Notes under the pieces: model-generated | The model's input: the letters and a program-made list of their open reading frames with translations, nothing else | The model's database searches: none | What the model was told of the DNA's origin: nothing | Source of the DNA: Zarea fungicola | Lineage: Eukaryota; Ascomycota; Sordariomycetes; Hypocreales; Cordycipitaceae | Direction: 5' to 3' | Length of the DNA: 64,000 nt | NCBI GenBank assembly: GCA_900169235.1 | Contig: FWCC01000253.1 | Span: forward strand, 146,243-210,242 | Program-made: the position numbers and the translations under genes | Shown here: positions 59,869 through 64,000 of the stretch, one piece after another | Numbering within the stretch: position 1 is the stretch's first letter | Layout: each line of letters begins with the position of its first letter

Positions 59869-62800
59869 TTAATCCCCTAAGATATCATCATCAAATCGGC
59901 TACTATCCAGACCCTCATTGCCGTCATCGTCATCAATGGGGTCGTCTTCGAGTAGATCCCTGCGCCGCAGGTCCTCTATTGAGCCTTCCACGGGCTCGGC
60001 CTCGACTTCAAAGATGTCGTTATTGTCATCGTCGTGGATTTCTTCCGCGGCAGGCTTACTAGATTTCGGCGCCGCCTTCTTGGCAGCGCGTGCCATCTTC
60101 TCCTCATCCAAGTACGCAACAACTTCTTTGAAGTTGTTGCCCAACTTTGTCTGGTTGCGCAACAGGCGCCGGCGTAGTTTGTCAACGAGCGCCCCGCGGT
60201 TGTCAATGAGGCGACCGCAGATGGCTAGCACGTACTTGGCCGTTAGCTCGCAGAGCGACCTCTCAGCTCTGAGCTCGTTGGCGTAGCGCTGCTCAGGTGT
60301 CAGCTCTGTGTCGTCATCCTCGTCCTCCTCATCCTCGTCCTCGTCGGACATGGGGTCCTCGTCCTCAGCGGGGTCGTTGAGAGTCTTGGCCTTCTTGGCT
60401 TTTCTGGCATATTGCTTCTCGGCACCGTCAAAAATGGCTGTTAGCTCGGGAACCAGGCCCGGTTCAATTTCATTATTGAGGACTTTGTATTTCTCTGCCC
60501 TAGCAGCACCAGCAGAAACTCGCAGGTCTGCAACCTTGGAGCGAAGCGTGGCAAAGGATAGATGCAAATCGCACAAGCTGCCAGTAGCAAAAAGGCGAAG
60601 TTGATCAATAGCTGCACGAGATGAAAAAGTTTCAATGACGTGGCGACGATAGGATTGGCGGAGAAGCGAGAGACGGTCAATCTCGCCGTCGGGTATATCA
60701 GCGCCAGTTGACAGTCTCTTCGACAAGGCTCGAATCTTCCACATAAAATAGAACTGACAGGCCTTGATCGCGAGTGTCGCCACTTCGTCCTCCAGATCAT
60801 CAATCTCGTCTTCTTGTGGTTCGAACTTTCCACGATGAACTACGTTAATGAGGATCTGGATGGCTGATGTCTCGACGTTCTTAGACCTTGGCTCAGCCTC
60901 GAGAACATCAACACAGTCTGCAATACTAGCAAGTTTGCTAATTTTCATTAGCAACGTTGATAACTGCCGAAGCGGTGCCTCTGTTAAATTGCCACGAGCA
61001 GAGAGCTCGCACGTCTTGCTAACATTGTCGAGGGCGGCGGTGACATTGTCCCACAGCAGGGACAGCTTGCTATCCGTGAGCTCCTCCAGTTCGTCGTACT
61101 GTCGGGCATGGAGGAGCGCAGCCGCAGCTTCGGAAAGGACTCTTTTGTCATCGTGTCTAATGAACTGGGTACTGATCTCGTCCAGCAGCTTTTCATATTT
61201 GCTCGAGTCTTGACGCAGCTGCTGGAAGACGTCGAGGTCCAGGTTGCGTTCTAAGCGCAGGACAATAGCAGCCGTCTCTGGTTCGGCACCAAATTTGCTC
61301 AATAGCTTGGGGATGACTGCTGCAAGCTCCAGTGCAATGTCGTCTTGTGCATCGGCGGCTTCACGGTTTCCTCTGCGTCGGTTTCGGTCCGCGTCGCCGC
61401 CGGTTTGTGAAAGGGAAGACCGGATACCAGAACTAAGGACCTCAAGAAGAATGGATTCTTCCTCGACTGATGGGGCCACAGCCTTCTTGAAAGCAGTTTC
61501 TGGCGACGCACCTTTGCCTTTACCCTTAGCGCGTGACTTGGTGCTTGTTGAATGGTCAAACAGGAGGTATCCAGCCAAAATCTCCCATGATTTGATTTCG
61601 GGTATCTTCTCATACAGGGCCTGGGCGGCAAGTGTTATCCTAGTCTCGGGTACAACAGACTCAAGCAGGTCCAAGGCAACTTCAGTTCCTAGGAACCCAT
61701 TGTTCTGCTGTGCCTCATCCACTTGTGCATCGTAAATAGCCAGCGTCTCGGCGAGACATTTGATGTCGAGCCACTCCTTGCGGGGTGACTCAAAGTCCTC
61801 TTCGTCACCAGCATCGATCTCATCCAGAGCATCTTGGCCACCCAGCTCCTCCACCTTGCCTTCCCGCACATCTTCTATACAGGCACCAAAGAAGTTGACA
61901 ACAGCCTTGCGTATTCTAATTTCATTATCAAAAATGAGGCGACCGATGGCATCGATCTCGCTAGGCTCAAGGAGGGCAGCGGCCCGGAGGGAGTCGATAA
62001 CTGAAATGGCTGCAACACGTACAGAAATTTCTGAATCAAGGGTTGCAATTTCAACGAGTCGTGGGCGAAATCGATCGATAAAGTGGATAAGTTGTTGTGC
62101 GTTCCGTTTAAAGACCTTCCAGAGTTGGCGCAAGACTTCGAGTCGAGTTGGCGCGTTGACGTCCGAGAGCATCCAGCCCAGGTAACGAAGATAGCCTGGT
62201 TCCATAAAGACGGTAGGAAGGTCCCAGATCCAAGAGCCAAGGGCCTCGACACATTCAGTACGGATCTTGGGATCAACATCACGATAACGATGAACAAAGA
62301 CTGTATCAAAGTAGGACTGGATAGCTTCGCTACAGATACTTCGGTGACTGTTTGCTTCTTCCAAATTGTTTTGGACTTCAGTGGTCTTGGATTTGTTCTT
62401 GCCACGCTTAGCGGCTTGCAACTGCTGCTCGATATTTGCAATGCGACGATCGAGAACTCCAGCGACATCGACAAGTCCTGTCTGAGTTGCCAACGCAATG
62501 GTCGTAGCTGTGTGTCGAAACGGTCGCAGTGAGGAAGACGACATACTGGCCAGCCAAGCATGCAAGTTATCCATCAACTCTGTGTCCTGGTACATGATGT
62601 CTGTGTCGTGTAACAAGGCAACCAGGCCGTGGAAGAATGTGACGAGAAGGTCGCGGAACGATCGTGTACCTTTGGCTCGTGAGATGAGAGGGTAATCGGT
62701 AATGTTTTGCTGGCATGTGTTAGTGGGCAACGGACCTGGTAAAGGTCTTCTGTGTGGCATCACTCACCTCTTGGTAGATGCCTTGGAGATCAATGAGCCT

Positions 62801-63417
62801 GTTGGGGATGTTTTCGGGGTCACGGATATCGTCGGGGGTGATTTCAAGCTGGCAACCAGCGCATTGCAGGATGCAGTTGACAAGGTCACTCAGAGCACTT
62901 GCATTATCAATCTTGTATTTTTCGAGCCATTGATGCGCGACAGTCTGCGAGGGCTCACCGGAGCCGAAAATATCGGCTATCTACCGTGTTAGCCGTTGTC
63001 GACATTGGAGTTAGTGATGGGGAGGCCTTTAATACCAAAGAGTCCTGTTCCTTTGTTTCCAGCATCAATGCGAACGGTCTTTTTGGGTCTACTAGGAATA
63101 CGCGCCGTATGGACGGCCGAGCCACCGTTGATCTTTGGCTTCTTAAGCGAAGGCTTCTGGCGACTCGCACCACCAGCTCGTCGCGACCGTGGCGCAGGGT
63201 GATCCTCGTCGCTTTCAGCATCCTCTTCGTCACTCAAGCCTTCGTCAGATTCGATGTCGTCATTTCCACCATCGCCATCCTCGCCATCACGTTTGCGCTT
63301 CGCGGAAGCAGTCTGCGCAGAAGCCTCTGGCTCCCACTTCTCAGGTGCTTTGACGACGCGTCCAGATCGGCGGGGAGCCTCGCCATCCTGGCTAGAAGCC
63401 GCGGTGTCGTTTTCCAT
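59869..63417 (-). CDS. SCC3: Cohesin subunit Scc3/STAG
   Basis: Exons 63417-63036, 62976-62768 and 62709-59869 give 1143 residues. Scc3 binds the Scc1 kleisin and DNA and is needed for sister-chromatid cohesion. Exon 1 is a disordered, charged N-terminus (MENDTAASSQDGEAPRRSGRVVKAPEKW, acidic SDEEDAESDEDH, basic KKPKINGG). It joins ADIFGSG in phase 1 only if the acceptor is at 62977; reading on meets stops. ITDYPLISRAKGTRSFRDLLVTFFHGLV begins the STAG domain; FVHRYRDVDPKIRTECVEALGSWI is the conserved SCD region, followed by long helical repeats and a strongly acidic, Lys-rich C-terminus (DEDEDEEDEDDD). Length is normal for fungi. Confidence 0.92.
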
Positions 63418-63726
63418 GGTATCTCGTGCGTCCGTCAGTATATATGCAGCGACATCAGCCGGGGCCTCGAAGCGGGTGCTGGTGTAATGTAATGGTGCGA
63501 TCGCGAGTCGCGCGACTTGATGTTTGCGGGCGACTACTGGGCGCGTTGGCGTCTTGCAGTCGTTAAACTGCCAGGGGACTTGCCTGCCAGCACTGGGCGG
63601 GGCTATTTGTGGAGCACATGGTACTGGGCCTAGCTGGGTGAACCACGGCTATTTGGGCACGGCGGTATCAGAGAGAGAGACTATACTCGGTGCCACCAAG
63701 GTAGCGCGAGTTTCGGGTGTTTACTA
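63418..63726. other. Upstream region of Scc3
   Basis: 309 bases between the Scc3 start and a transposon end; it must hold the promoter. Confidence 0.5.
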
Positions 63727-64000
63727 CAGTGGGCCAAAAGTAATTCCGCTCGAAGGCCCATTTTCCACCAAAATGCCCTATTTTTAAAAGCCAATAGCTA
63801 TACCAATAAAGGAGATAAAAGTATATAATAAATTATTTTACATGAATTATTACTTAAAATTCATTAAAGTTAATTTTATATATTTTTAAATATTTTTCTA
63901 GTAGAGAAACCTATTAATAAAGCTAGCTAAGCTAAAATTATACTATTTTATAAGTGATTTTTATTCTTCCACTTTTACTATTTAATTATAAAATAAAAGA
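63727..64000. mobile_element. AT-rich inverted-repeat element, cut by the right edge
   Basis: Starts CAGTGGGCC after TA (63725-63726) and continues AAAAGTAATTCCGCTCG, matching the ends of the element at 31177-31619. The subterminal region also matches: CCTATTTTTAAAAGC and AATAGCTATACCAATA resemble 31209-31239, and CCACCAAAATGCCC resembles the inverted right end of that copy. The rest is very AT-rich, with no open frame, suggesting RIP or a non-autonomous copy. The far end is not in the window, so size and coding capacity are unknown. Confidence 0.8.

Overview
The window is nuclear DNA of a filamentous ascomycete. It has many short introns (mostly 50-120 bp, GT..AG, with CTRAC/TACTAAT-like branch sites), compact genes on both strands, a glucose-repressible Grg-1 peptide, and fungal-type domain versions throughout. 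Protein flavour suggests Sordariomycetes, probably Hypocreales; this is inference, not a database result. I support 18 protein genes (17 complete, one cut by the left edge), one small inverted-repeat transposon, the end of a related element at the right edge, and several simple repeats. I saw no convincing tRNA, rRNA or CRISPR.

Layout. 1-13.8 kb is gene-rich: the 5' part of an RWD-domain RBR ubiquitin ligase (-), dolichyldiphosphatase (+), a seven-helix membrane protein with a long tail (-), Grg-1 (+), an EXPERA/EBP-family isomerase (-), NAD kinase (-) and a pfkB-family sugar kinase (+). 13.8-32.1 kb is nearly empty: one intron-free, low-complexity gene of unknown function at 25.8-26.9 kb stands between 12 kb and 5.2 kb of apparent non-coding DNA. 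That DNA carries homopolymers, short tandem repeats, a 39-bp repeat present twice, recurring TACGGAGTA motifs and a 443-bp AT-rich MITE. 32.1-38.7 kb holds LAS1 (pre-rRNA endonuclease, +), a ten-exon glyoxalase II (+), an EF-hand protein (+) and an eIF4E-family cap-binding protein (-). At 41.2 kb lies an unrecognised Gln-rich protein.

43.4-63.4 kb is dense again and, perhaps by chance, biased to nuclear and chromosome functions: a short kinesin-3 (-), an AT-hook protein (+), aprataxin/Hnt3 (-), a DHX57-like DEAH helicase (-), importin alpha (-), the telomere protein POT1 (+) and cohesin subunit Scc3/STAG (-). An AT-rich transposon-like sequence starts 309 bp upstream of the Scc3 start codon and runs off the window.

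I found no operon-like or cluster-like new system. The most unusual features are the 12-kb regulatory-looking desert with its isolated gene, the two related inverted-repeat elements, the kinesin-3 without tail domains, and several gene models where the correct start or junction is easily missed (aprataxin, EF-hand, NAD kinase, Scc3, glyoxalase II). All exon coordinates were derived by hand from reading frames and splice signals.
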